A DNA stretch of 47,826 nucleotides from JADJNW01 sp033761835 (GTDB taxonomy: Bacteria; Bacteroidota; Bacteroidia; Chitinophagales; Saprospiraceae). This document shows, piece after piece, positions 33,101-39,435 of this stretch. Position 1 is the first letter of the stretch, and each line of letters begins with the position of its first letter. The notes under the pieces are model-generated. The model searched no databases and was not told where the DNA came from. It saw only the letters and a list, made by a program, of their open reading frames with translations. Position numbers and translations under genes: made by a program. The stretch lies in the NCBI GenBank assembly GCA_033761835.1, contig JANRME010000139.1, forward strand, positions 1 through 47,826. Direction: 5' to 3'.

Positions 33101-33931
33101 AACGGAGCGGTACAAAGGAAAAATGGAGCCTATGATCGGCATCGGGATCCAAAGTTTTTCATTTACACTGGTTAGTGGAAAGATATGATGTTTTAGCGTG
33201 TATCTACCCCCGTGCGGGCCGTAGGTGTACATGGGATGGTGCAATGCGACTACTATATTTTTATCGCGATTACCTTTGATCGCTTCTTCAAAAAAACGCT
33301 GAAAATCTTTGCGGCTTTTTACTTCGCAGCCTTGATTTATCTCGGTTTCGCCGTTCCAATTTTCCAACCACCACTGAGAATCCAATAAAACCAATACCAA
33401 ATTCTCTTCCAAGTCAATTTCTACGGGATCGCCGCAGCCGGGCTTTGGCAAAAACACATCTTCTCTATCCAAATATTGTTCAATAAACTTCTTTTGCCGC
33501 TTCACACCCTCCAATCCATGGCCGTACCAATCGTGATTGCCTGCCACAAAAAAAACATTTCCTGGAAAATCTTTGAGAATGTCAAGCTGCGCCCTCAGCT
33601 TATACTCATCTTCTGCGCGTTCTTTCGCCAAGTTTTTTGGCGCTAAGCCATTTGGGTAGATATTATCGCCCAAATAAACAACCGTGGTATTTTTGGAAGC
33701 ATCCTCCAACTTTTGTCCTAATAATTTGACTGCTGGCGACACATCACCTTCGGGTGAGCCGCCTGCATCGCCGATAAGATAAATGGTGTGAACAATTTCG
33801 CCGGAAGGTGCAAGCACTCGACTCGCCTGGAAATCTTGATTAGGGGAATATTGTAACTGAAAACTCGCGCAGGATTGTAAAATCGTAGCGCATAACAGCC
33901 CTATAAATGCTTGGAAGCCAGTGTTTCGCAT
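30152..33931 (-). CDS. Outer-membrane lipoprotein: calcineurin-like phosphoesterase + kinase-fold-like domain + C-terminal beta-barrel
   Basis: 1,259 residues. Lipobox LQSC places the acylated Cys at 21. A metallophosphoesterase domain follows (about 45-375) with all five metal motifs: GDAGG (54-58), GDN (88-90), GNHD (131-134), HH (231-232) and GHEH (311-314). Residues about 455-660 resemble a HipA/CotH/Fam20-like protein-kinase fold: a Gly-rich loop GGGYQTNSLRL (460-470), strand EYAIRSIDKD, a catalytic loop GDWDRHDDQW with Asp615, and a metal motif PRDRDQAF (Asp640/642). After a beta-rich linker (760-890) a 16-strand-type barrel of the BamA/surface-antigen class runs from about 900 to the final FALSGGFFF. 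The phosphoesterase and barrel are clear; the kinase-like call is inference. Confidence 0.85.
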   Translation of the reverse strand: MRNTGFQAFIGLLCATILQSCASFQLQYSPNQDFQASRVLAPSGEIVHTIYLIGDAGGSPEGDVSPAVKLLGQKLEDASKNTTVVYLGDNIYPNGLAPKNLAKERAEDEYKLRAQLDILKDFPGNVFFVAGNHDWYGHGLEGVKRQKKFIEQYLDREDVFLPKPGCGDPVEIDLEENLVLVLLDSQWWLENWNGETEINQGCEVKSRKDFQRFFEEAIKGNRDKNIVVALHHPMYTYGPHGGRYTLKHHIFPLTSVNEKLWIPMPIIGSIFPLYRSVLGSKQDVAHPDYQALKSTLIGSARKNGSFIFAAGHEHTLQYIEQDDQHFIVSGSGSKKSPTTPGDGAEFTYGQNGFSQLDFYKDGSVWVTFWTIDDPEGRIVFQKEIKKALPSANFERQQSFPEYEPNKTSIQTPITTYNFQRGAFWRFLFGDHYRNTYNTTIEAPVLDVSKYEGGLKPTKIGGGYQTNSLRLEDKNEREYAIRSIDKDATRTLPYPFNESFIKTIVKDNFSAAHPMAAMAVARLADSVNIYHTDPKLFYVPKQPGLQEFNDLFGGAIYQLEKRPSGDWRTAKNFGYADDIKGTLDVIEEMLQDKDVFINHRAVVRARIFDNLIGDWDRHDDQWRWAELKDGDQKIYSPIPRDRDQAFSKYDGVLVAFLRQFTGISKQFRSYDKEIKKIKWSNYNARNFDPTFLNRLEWRAWEQEARFLQNQLTDEVIERAFREAFPPPVYEQDAAWIMTRLKARRDDLVNIARRLYEFVSRKVDVTGTDGRELFEVERLNEDSTLVRVFDTNKDGEQEQLLYERILLTNETKEVRLYGLEGEDIFKITGKVSDGILVRAIGGLDEDTFIDESRVYSWGKKNKIYDAKNEKTTVNAGSETSKHITNNPELNSYNRRSNDYEYNYGFKLPIIAANPDDGLLLGGVAQYITYGFKKSPYASKHLFSLNYALATSGISFKYNGEYINVLGKWDALLDAQVNTPLYAVNFYCFGNDTPDYEALLDDNDDIDEDDYVRVRQRLVRLEPALMRRINSAFSWSFGPSFESIRIDSTEGRLIKEFTDQFDPELFDGLEFLGLHFNMNLHNVDNPAFPTRGIGAKLDVGWKHQLDDRDKSFPYIKSSFSIYKQLNTKGNLVFATRVGVWHNFNNDFEFYQGATLGGGTTENANFRGFRRERFTGKSAFYNNIDLRWNMLASENRTLPFSLGLYGGFDHGRVWLDNEDSDTWHYAYGGGLFFSPFDIATLQLGLFRSDDEVWRFALSGGFFF

Positions 33932-33980
33932 GGAGGTTCTTTATTTTAAAGATAAAAAACATCCAGCAAATCTAAAGGGT

Positions 33981-35027
33981 TTAACCAACTAAATTAAATG
34001 GGAGATTTGTCAATTGACCATTTTCGTCTTCCTCTGTAATACAGGGGATTTCGGTAGGATGCAAGCCCAAATGCAAAATACGACTGCCGGTTTGGTTCAC
34101 TGGATTCACACTTTTGCCAATGACGATGCCATCTTCCGGTGCGAAATATTCTCGTACCAATTTCCCAAAAATAGTGCGCACTTCAGCGATCTTATCTCCT
34201 TTTTTAATCTTAGCCATCACTTTTGGAAAAACTTCCAGAATGCCGCCCTCATCGGTGTAAATCCAATAAGATCGGTCGCAAAGAATCGTGTTTTTGACTG
34301 GACAAACAATCGAGCCTTCCAGCATTTTGAAATCGTACATCACATTGCGAATGCCTACCAGCGCATCTTCAATTACGCTAAACTGAAATACGTGCGGATC
34401 GCGCAATTCCAGTGTAATCGAGCGAATATCCAGGCTGCTGGCCGTCCCTCTGAAAGTGCCGTCGTTAGCGGGATTGTGCAATATAATCTCAGGATTTTGT
34501 AGTCGAGCCATGCGCGAAGTAACCGTCTTGGTCATGTTGGCGCGGATGTACCAGGAATTGACCCGCCCGAAGCTCGCGGTATGCAAATCAATCAAATAAG
34601 TAAATTTTTTCAGAATCCGCTCCACCACACGGTTGATGTATAATTCACTCACATTGCCATTGGGTTTACCTGGTGAAATACGGTTCAAATCTATGCCATC
34701 ATTGAATTGTCGTTGCCCCAAAAGCAAGCCAGGAACGTTGGTAACCAAAACACCCACAACCGTGCCATGCAATCGATCTACATCTAATTCGTGAAACAAA
34801 CGCTGAATCACTGGAATCCCATTCAATTCGTTCCCATGAATCGCTGCAGTAAGCCCCAGTATTGGGCCATCGTAAGCGCCTCGTGCAACCATGATTGGGA
34901 TGCTCACGGGCTCGCCGAGGCCATTATTAATGATATGCAGCCATTGTTCACTAATCGTGCCTTTTGGGGTATCTTCGATATCAAGGTGATGAACGTGGTA
35001 CTGGTCGGTCTCTTGTAAAAATTCCAT
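33981..35027 (-). CDS. Succinylglutamate desuccinylase/aspartoacylase-family protein (M14-like)
   Basis: A 348-residue zinc amidohydrolase of the AstE/AspA family. The zinc site is visible as His64 and Glu67 in AAIHGNELNG and His149 in LIDLHTAS; Glu207 in ITLELRDP is the catalytic glutamate candidate. GVLVTNVPGLLLGQRQFNDGIDLNR with Asp/Asn/Arg is the substrate-binding stretch. The C-terminal part (from about 265) is a beta-rich biotinyl/lipoyl-like extension (EDGIVIGKSVNPVNQTGSRILHLG). Related proteins in Bacteroidota are annotated as deacylases or as peptide modifiers, and the substrate here is not determined. No signal peptide. Lies 50 bp before the giant phosphoesterase gene in the same direction, so the two may be an operon. 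Confidence 0.88.
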   Translation of the reverse strand: MEFLQETDQYHVHHLDIEDTPKGTISEQWLHIINNGLGEPVSIPIMVARGAYDGPILGLTAAIHGNELNGIPVIQRLFHELDVDRLHGTVVGVLVTNVPGLLLGQRQFNDGIDLNRISPGKPNGNVSELYINRVVERILKKFTYLIDLHTASFGRVNSWYIRANMTKTVTSRMARLQNPEIILHNPANDGTFRGTASSLDIRSITLELRDPHVFQFSVIEDALVGIRNVMYDFKMLEGSIVCPVKNTILCDRSYWIYTDEGGILEVFPKVMAKIKKGDKIAEVRTIFGKLVREYFAPEDGIVIGKSVNPVNQTGSRILHLGLHPTEIPCITEEDENGQLTNLPFNLVG

Positions 35028-35117
35028 ACGGTAGCAGATTTTATGGCATGGCCATCCCTTTAGGACTGCAATTTACAGATAATGTTAGAAGATAATTTGT
35101 CTTGCAAAGAGCATTTT

Positions 35118-35153
35118 CAAAAAAAGACAGCCTCCCCTTTTCGGAAAGGCTGT
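35118..35153 (-). terminator. Intrinsic terminator on the minus strand
   Basis: ACAGCCT (35127-35133) pairs with AGGCTGT (35147-35153), and on the minus strand the stem is followed by C and seven T (35119-35125). No annotated minus-strand gene ends here, so a small RNA or antisense transcript of the upstream 300 bp is one explanation. Confidence 0.65.
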
Positions 35154-35417
35154 TACTTTACACTCACTAGTTTATGAAACTTAAGCCGACGTTCTTTAGA
35201 ATAGAACCTCAATATTTTTAACAATGGTTAGACGAAATTTATTGCAGTCAATTTAAAAGTTCAATGTTAATTATTTGCTAAATATATAAACTAACCATCG
35301 ACTATTTTAAAATATCTATTAATTAATACGCAGTTTTTTGAAAAAGTTACAATTGAAAGAGCCAAAAAATTCCCAAAAAGTTGGTTGAAAAGGAAAAAAA
35401 TAAAAAAATACGCCAAC

Positions 35418-35451
35418 TTTGTCAGGTTGCTTACAATCAGACTAAAATTTG
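35418..35451 (+). promoter_or_regulatory. Candidate Bacteroidetes-type promoter of the cupin gene
   Basis: TTTG (35418-35421), 21 bp, then TAAAATTTG (35443-35451), close to TTTG / TAnnTTTG. The ATG at 35487 follows after 35 bp. Confidence 0.45.
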
Positions 35452-35486
35452 CAAACGGTATTTCTAACAAAATCAACATATAAGCT

Positions 35487-35897
35487 ATGAAAAAGTACTT
35501 TCTTCACATCCTGGCTTTGCTGCTGGGAGTTTCCGGGTTTTATGGTTTTTATCACCAGCATAGCACTCCCGAAAAAACGTTCGAAGCCTTTGATATTGCA
35601 GCATTGGAACAGCAACGAGTTGCTTCTGGTAGAGCCTATTTACCTTTTTTAAATCGGGAAACGCTTCTGGCAGGACTTTACGTCTTGCAAGCTGGAGCGC
35701 CTGACCCACAGCCGGTGCATGACTTGGACGAAGTTTATTACATCTTGGGCGGCAAGGCGCAGTTCCTGGCAGGAAAAGACACGGTGCAAGTACAAGAAGG
35801 CAGCGTTTTATTCGTGGCGGCCCACGAAACCCATCGGTTTTTTAATATCGAAGAGGAACTGAAGGTCTTAGTATTTTTTTCCGCCAAGAAACCTTGA
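35487..35897 (+). CDS. Cupin-domain protein, exported or membrane-anchored
   Basis: A 136-residue protein. The N-terminus MKKYFLHILALLLGVSGFYGFY is a signal peptide or membrane anchor. The remaining part is a single cupin-2 domain: PVHDLDEVYYILGGKAQFLAGKDTVQVQEGSVLFVAAHETHRFFN, with the two half-motifs and metal-ligand candidates His in PVHDLDE, Glu in DEVYY and His in ETHRF. Small exported cupins bind metals or small ligands; there is no specific function to infer. It is transcribed away from the AstE-like gene and ends next to the thioesterase gene (convergent). Confidence 0.88.
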   Translation: MKKYFLHILALLLGVSGFYGFYHQHSTPEKTFEAFDIAALEQQRVASGRAYLPFLNRETLLAGLYVLQAGAPDPQPVHDLDEVYYILGGKAQFLAGKDTVQVQEGSVLFVAAHETHRFFNIEEELKVLVFFSAKKP

Positions 35898-35952
35898 TTA
35901 CAAAGTAATGGAGCCTTGTTTGTAATTTCCAATTTCCGCGTTGGTATTAGGT

Positions 35953-36369
35953 TTACCAGTCTTTACTGGTGCGATACACAGTGCCTTTAAACAATGCCAC
36001 TATCTGATCGTGTTGATTTTTGACAATCACGCGATAGACTGCAATTTTATTACGCAAGCTTTCTTCCTCGGCGTAAGCTGTGATAATGTCGCCTTCGCGC
36101 AAGGACTCGATATGCGAAATGGAAGTTTCGATGGAAACTGCTTTGCGGCCATGCGAATTGGAAGCAAAAGCAAGCGCACTATCGGCAAAGGAATACGTAA
36201 TACCGCCATGCACGATACCGAAGCCATTCAGCATTTCTCGGCGAATTGTCATACGCAAGATGCTTTTTCCAGCGTTATCTTCCAAGCGTTCGATGCCCAG
36301 CCATTGGCTAAAATAATCATATTCAAACATCTGATTTATAACTTGGATGGCGCGATCTTTAGTAGTCAT
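35953..36369 (-). CDS. PaaI-family hotdog thioesterase
   Basis: A 138-residue hotdog-fold acyl-CoA thioesterase of the PaaI/4HBT family. The signature NGFGIVHGGITYSFADSALAFASNS is the conserved helix with Asn, His-Gly-Gly and Asp (the HGG and D of the active site). It continues with KAVSIETSISHIESLREGDIITAYAEE, the typical second half. PaaI enzymes hydrolyse phenylacetyl- or hydroxyphenylacetyl-CoA, but no phenylacetate genes are visible nearby, so the substrate may be another acyl-CoA. A cytoplasmic tetramer is the norm for the family. Confidence 0.92.
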   Translation of the reverse strand: MTTKDRAIQVINQMFEYDYFSQWLGIERLEDNAGKSILRMTIRREMLNGFGIVHGGITYSFADSALAFASNSHGRKAVSIETSISHIESLREGDIITAYAEEESLRNKIAVYRVIVKNQHDQIVALFKGTVYRTSKDW

Positions 36370-36649
36370 AATTCCAGATTTTTCTGTGCAAGATTAAAAG
36401 AAAAAGCTTAAATTGTGTTGCAAATCGAACTATAACTGATATTTATTCGTATTTTATTAGATTAGGTGAGTCACGGGTTATGCGACGCTTTGTTTTAGTG
36501 GCTTCCGTGACAGATTTATTAATTTTTTGAAATTCGTCAAATCTTTAAGCACTGTTTATCAATCTTTTGTAAAAGATAATCCTTGATTCGCATTAGATAT
36601 TAAATAGAATCTATAATACGATAGCTGAAAGGCAATTTGAAAAGGAAAA

Positions 36650-37219
36650 TTGAGTTTTATTGCAGTAGCAAACACTATACACGTGAGTGAGCAAGACCTG
36701 ATAAGGGGATGCCTGCGCGAAAATCAGCAATGCCAGGCGGAGGTCTTTCAGCGGTATGCAGGAAAGATGCTCACGGTATGCTTACGCTACGCCCGCCACC
36801 GCATGGAGGCAGAGGATATGCTCCAGGATGCTTTTATCAAAGTATTTGATAATATTAATCAATTTCAATTTGTAGGTTCTTTCGAAGGCTGGGTGCGGCG
36901 CATTGTAGTCAACACCGCGCTTAAAAAGTTCCAACAAAAAAGTTTCAAAGATGAAGCCATCGGTATTGATGAAGGCTACGACATTATTTTAGAACCTTCG
37001 GTGTACGCCGATTTACATGAAGAGGAATTGCTCAACCTCATCGCCCAATTGCCCGACGGGTATCGCGTAGTGTTCAACCTTTATGCTATTGAAGGCTACA
37101 GCCACTCAGAAATAGCCGAAATGCTGGGTATTGAAGAATCTACTTCACGAACGCAATTGCTCAAGGCACGTAGAATTTTACAGGATCGAATTGTAAAAAT
37201 GCAAAAAATCGCGGTATGA
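36650..37219 (+). CDS. ECF RNA polymerase sigma factor (first pair)
   Basis: A 189-residue (from TTG 36650) or 178-residue (from GTG 36683, VSEQDLIRGC) ECF sigma factor. Region 2 is seen as FQRYAGKMLTVCLRYARHRMEAEDMLQDAFIKVFDNI, and region 4 as LIAQLPDGYRVVFNLYAIEGYSHSEIAEMLGIEESTSRTQLLKARRIL. The TTG has AAAGGAAAA before it; the GTG gives the more typical N-terminus. The stop overlaps the next gene by 4 nt (ATGA), so translation is coupled. The partner is a membrane protein of the anti-sigma type. No clear TAnnTTTG promoter is seen in front, and autoregulation is possible. Confidence 0.93.
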   Translation: MSFIAVANTIHVSEQDLIRGCLRENQQCQAEVFQRYAGKMLTVCLRYARHRMEAEDMLQDAFIKVFDNINQFQFVGSFEGWVRRIVVNTALKKFQQKSFKDEAIGIDEGYDIILEPSVYADLHEEELLNLIAQLPDGYRVVFNLYAIEGYSHSEIAEMLGIEESTSRTQLLKARRILQDRIVKMQKIAV

Positions 37220-38523
37220 ACCGACGACATCCCATAGATGCTGTCTTTAACAAAAAATTAGCGCACTACGAATCCGAAACGCCCCAATATCTTTGGGAGC
37301 AAATTGAACACCAACGAAAAGCTGCGCTACAGATGCAACAACGCAATCGCCAACGGCTTTTGATTATGGCATTGTTGTTGATTGGTTTCCTCGCAGGTAT
37401 GATGTCTTGGTATAATAGTTCAGATACCTCACCTGAGTTGAGTAGCTTTCCATTAGCTCCCGAAAATAATATTGAAAAAGCTTTTGCTCAAAGTGATATT
37501 CCGAATAATATTCTTATAAATCCAACCTTATCTTTGTTGGACGCAAATTCAGTTCCAAGGGAAAATATTCGACCAGCATCAAATCAAGTCAAACTCAATA
37601 CGATACCTATTGAAACCATCGCTACACCTGTTGAAAGTTTAACCGAAACCTTCGATAAAGCTTTTGCTACTGAAAATCTAGCCGCCTCTGCTGCCTTGCA
37701 GGTTTCTGCCTTGCAATTAGCGACTTTGCCACTCGCTTTTCGCAAAGTGCATACCACTCAAAGCTTGCAGATGCCAGCGTCCGGTTGTGCTACTTTTACC
37801 GATGGAAAAACCAATTTTTATTTCGATATTTTGGCTGCACCAGGTTTTGCTGTACGTAGCTTGAATCCTAAGGAAGGTGATTACGCCAGATACGCTAATA
37901 CGCGCGAACAGACGGAGTTACCGCGTTACACTTACAGCGCTGCCTTACGGCTTTCGATGGTCACGAAACCAGGAGTTGCTGTTCGCACAGGCGTGAATTA
38001 TTCTGAAATTAACGAGCGTTTCAAGCATACTATTGAAAATGAGGTTCGTACGATTATTACCAATATTTATGGGCAAAATGGTGAAATTATTGGCACAGAT
38101 ACCACCATTGAAACCAGCAGTCGTCAAGTGGTGGCGAACAATCGCTATCGCACTTTAGATATTCCAATTTTATTGGGTTACGAAGTCAGCGCCAAAAACA
38201 TGACACTTACTGTCAACGGCGGGGCTTATATCAATGTGATGTTTAATCCCAATGGCGAGTTTATTTCTCCTGAAGATAATCGTCCTATCAGCTTTTCCAA
38301 TGATAACAATGCTGAGGCCTACCCCGCTTTCCGCGAAAATCTTGGCATCGGCTGGTATGGCAGCTTGGGTGTGCAGTATCGCATCAGCCCGCGTTTGCAC
38401 CTACTTGTGGAGCCACACGTGAAAGCCTATCCGCGTTCCTTCACACGTGAAGATTTTATGATTGATCAAAAATATTTGACTGCGGGCGTATTTATTGGGA
38501 TACGGCATCAATTTCAATTATAA
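37216..38523 (+). CDS. Anti-sigma-like N-terminus, transmembrane helix and C-terminal outer-membrane-barrel-like domain (first pair)
   Basis: A 435-residue protein. Residues 1-47 are cytoplasmic-type, with ETPQYLWEQIEHQ resembling the W-motif of the second pair. Residues 48-66 (LLIMALLLIGFLAGMMSWY) are a transmembrane helix; 67-230 are a low-complexity linker. From about 235 strands typical of a PorT-like barrel follow (YTYSAALRLSMVTKPGVAVRTGVNYSEI...LGIGWYGSLGVQYRISPRLHLLVEPHVKA...YLTAGVFIGIRHQFQL). It overlaps the sigma gene by 4 nt. I read it as an anti-sigma factor joined to an envelope domain. Whether one chain reaches from the inner to the outer membrane cannot be told from sequence. 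Confidence 0.75.
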   Translation: MNRRHPIDAVFNKKLAHYESETPQYLWEQIEHQRKAALQMQQRNRQRLLIMALLLIGFLAGMMSWYNSSDTSPELSSFPLAPENNIEKAFAQSDIPNNILINPTLSLLDANSVPRENIRPASNQVKLNTIPIETIATPVESLTETFDKAFATENLAASAALQVSALQLATLPLAFRKVHTTQSLQMPASGCATFTDGKTNFYFDILAAPGFAVRSLNPKEGDYARYANTREQTELPRYTYSAALRLSMVTKPGVAVRTGVNYSEINERFKHTIENEVRTIITNIYGQNGEIIGTDTTIETSSRQVVANNRYRTLDIPILLGYEVSAKNMTLTVNGGAYINVMFNPNGEFISPEDNRPISFSNDNNAEAYPAFRENLGIGWYGSLGVQYRISPRLHLLVEPHVKAYPRSFTREDFMIDQKYLTAGVFIGIRHQFQL

Positions 38524-38616
38524 AAGGGTGATAAGAGGATATGGGAGTATCAGATTTGTTTTTCTATTGAAATATCTTAGGGCTAAAAATCTTCCCAAAA
38601 TAGCTTTTCTCTTCAA

Positions 38617-39429
38617 ATGAATAAGAGCATCGCCCTTCTGGAATTAGCTGATATTGAACTTTTGCAGCTTTTGCAACCGGCAGAGTGGAATGATGTTCGT
38701 CCGGTATTTCGCAGCCATTTGGGACAGCCTTATTTTCATGCGATCAAAGTTATGCTGGATGCTGAATTGGCAGGAGTTGCAGAGTTATTTTTAAATGGAG
38801 ATAGCGCCTGGTTGGGCAATATCATCGTCAGAAGCGATTTGCAAAGAAAAGGAATCGGCAAATATATGACCGAATACCTTATTCAAATCGCGCAAAATCA
38901 AGATAAAAAATTGCAATTCCTGCTGGCAACGCAAGAAGGTAAAGGTTTGTACGCCAAACTTGGTTTTGAGTGCGAAAGCGAATACCATTTCCTTAGAAAA
39001 GCACCAAATATTGTTTCGATGGGTTTTGCTGATGAACGAATTGTCCTCAACAATCATCAATGCAACCAACAAATACTGGCATTAGACGCCTTAGCTACTG
39101 GAGAGGATCGAAGCGCAATTCTACAGCGATTTTTATTTGAAGCTTGGGTTTTTAAAATAGCAGATGAGGCAGAAGGATTTTACATTCCTCGCTTGGGCGA
39201 TGGTGTTATCATTGCTAAAAACGAAGTCGCAGGGCTTTCTTTACTGCAATTCCGAGCGCAGCACGATCACAATATGGTGGTTATTCCACAGGAAAACTTT
39301 CCCGCATATAATTTTCTTCAACAGCAAGGCTACGAAATGTACCGCCGAGCCGCCTTAATGCGCCTTGGGCCAATGAAAGCATGGAATCCTCACATGATTT
39401 ACAGTCGGATCGGAGGGTATCTCGGATAA
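38617..39429 (+). CDS. GNAT-family N-acetyltransferase with a C-terminal extension
   Basis: A 270-residue protein. The N-terminal half (1-130) is a GNAT domain with the acetyl-CoA-binding RSDLQRKGIGKYM and the following FLLATQEGKGLYAKLGFECESEYHFLRK. The C-terminal half (about 135-265) has DALATGEDRSAILQRF, VIPQENFPAYNFLQQQGYEMYRRAALMRLGP and MIYSRIGGYLG, a second, incomplete GNAT-like unit seen in YitH-type proteins. Substrate unknown. It stands about 95 bp after the barrel gene in the same direction and may be co-transcribed with the sigma pair. Confidence 0.85.
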   Translation: MNKSIALLELADIELLQLLQPAEWNDVRPVFRSHLGQPYFHAIKVMLDAELAGVAELFLNGDSAWLGNIIVRSDLQRKGIGKYMTEYLIQIAQNQDKKLQFLLATQEGKGLYAKLGFECESEYHFLRKAPNIVSMGFADERIVLNNHQCNQQILALDALATGEDRSAILQRFLFEAWVFKIADEAEGFYIPRLGDGVIIAKNEVAGLSLLQFRAQHDHNMVVIPQENFPAYNFLQQQGYEMYRRAALMRLGPMKAWNPHMIYSRIGGYLG

Positions 39430-39435
39430 AAATAA

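Larger units (their letters stand above)
35028..35486. other. 459-bp intergenic region with an orphan minus-strand terminator
   Basis: The left part has a strong intrinsic terminator on the minus strand (35118-35153) that lies upstream of the AstE-like gene rather than after a gene. The right part is very A+T-rich and holds the promoter of the cupin gene. A 62-codon hydrophobic frame at 35291-35479 (minus) is not convincing as a protein. Confidence 0.5.

Noticed and set aside
35291..35479. 62-codon hydrophobic minus-strand frame
   Set aside because: Very A+T-rich, overlaps the cupin promoter, low-complexity Phe/Leu/Ile composition; probably chance. Kept only as part of the small-RNA question.
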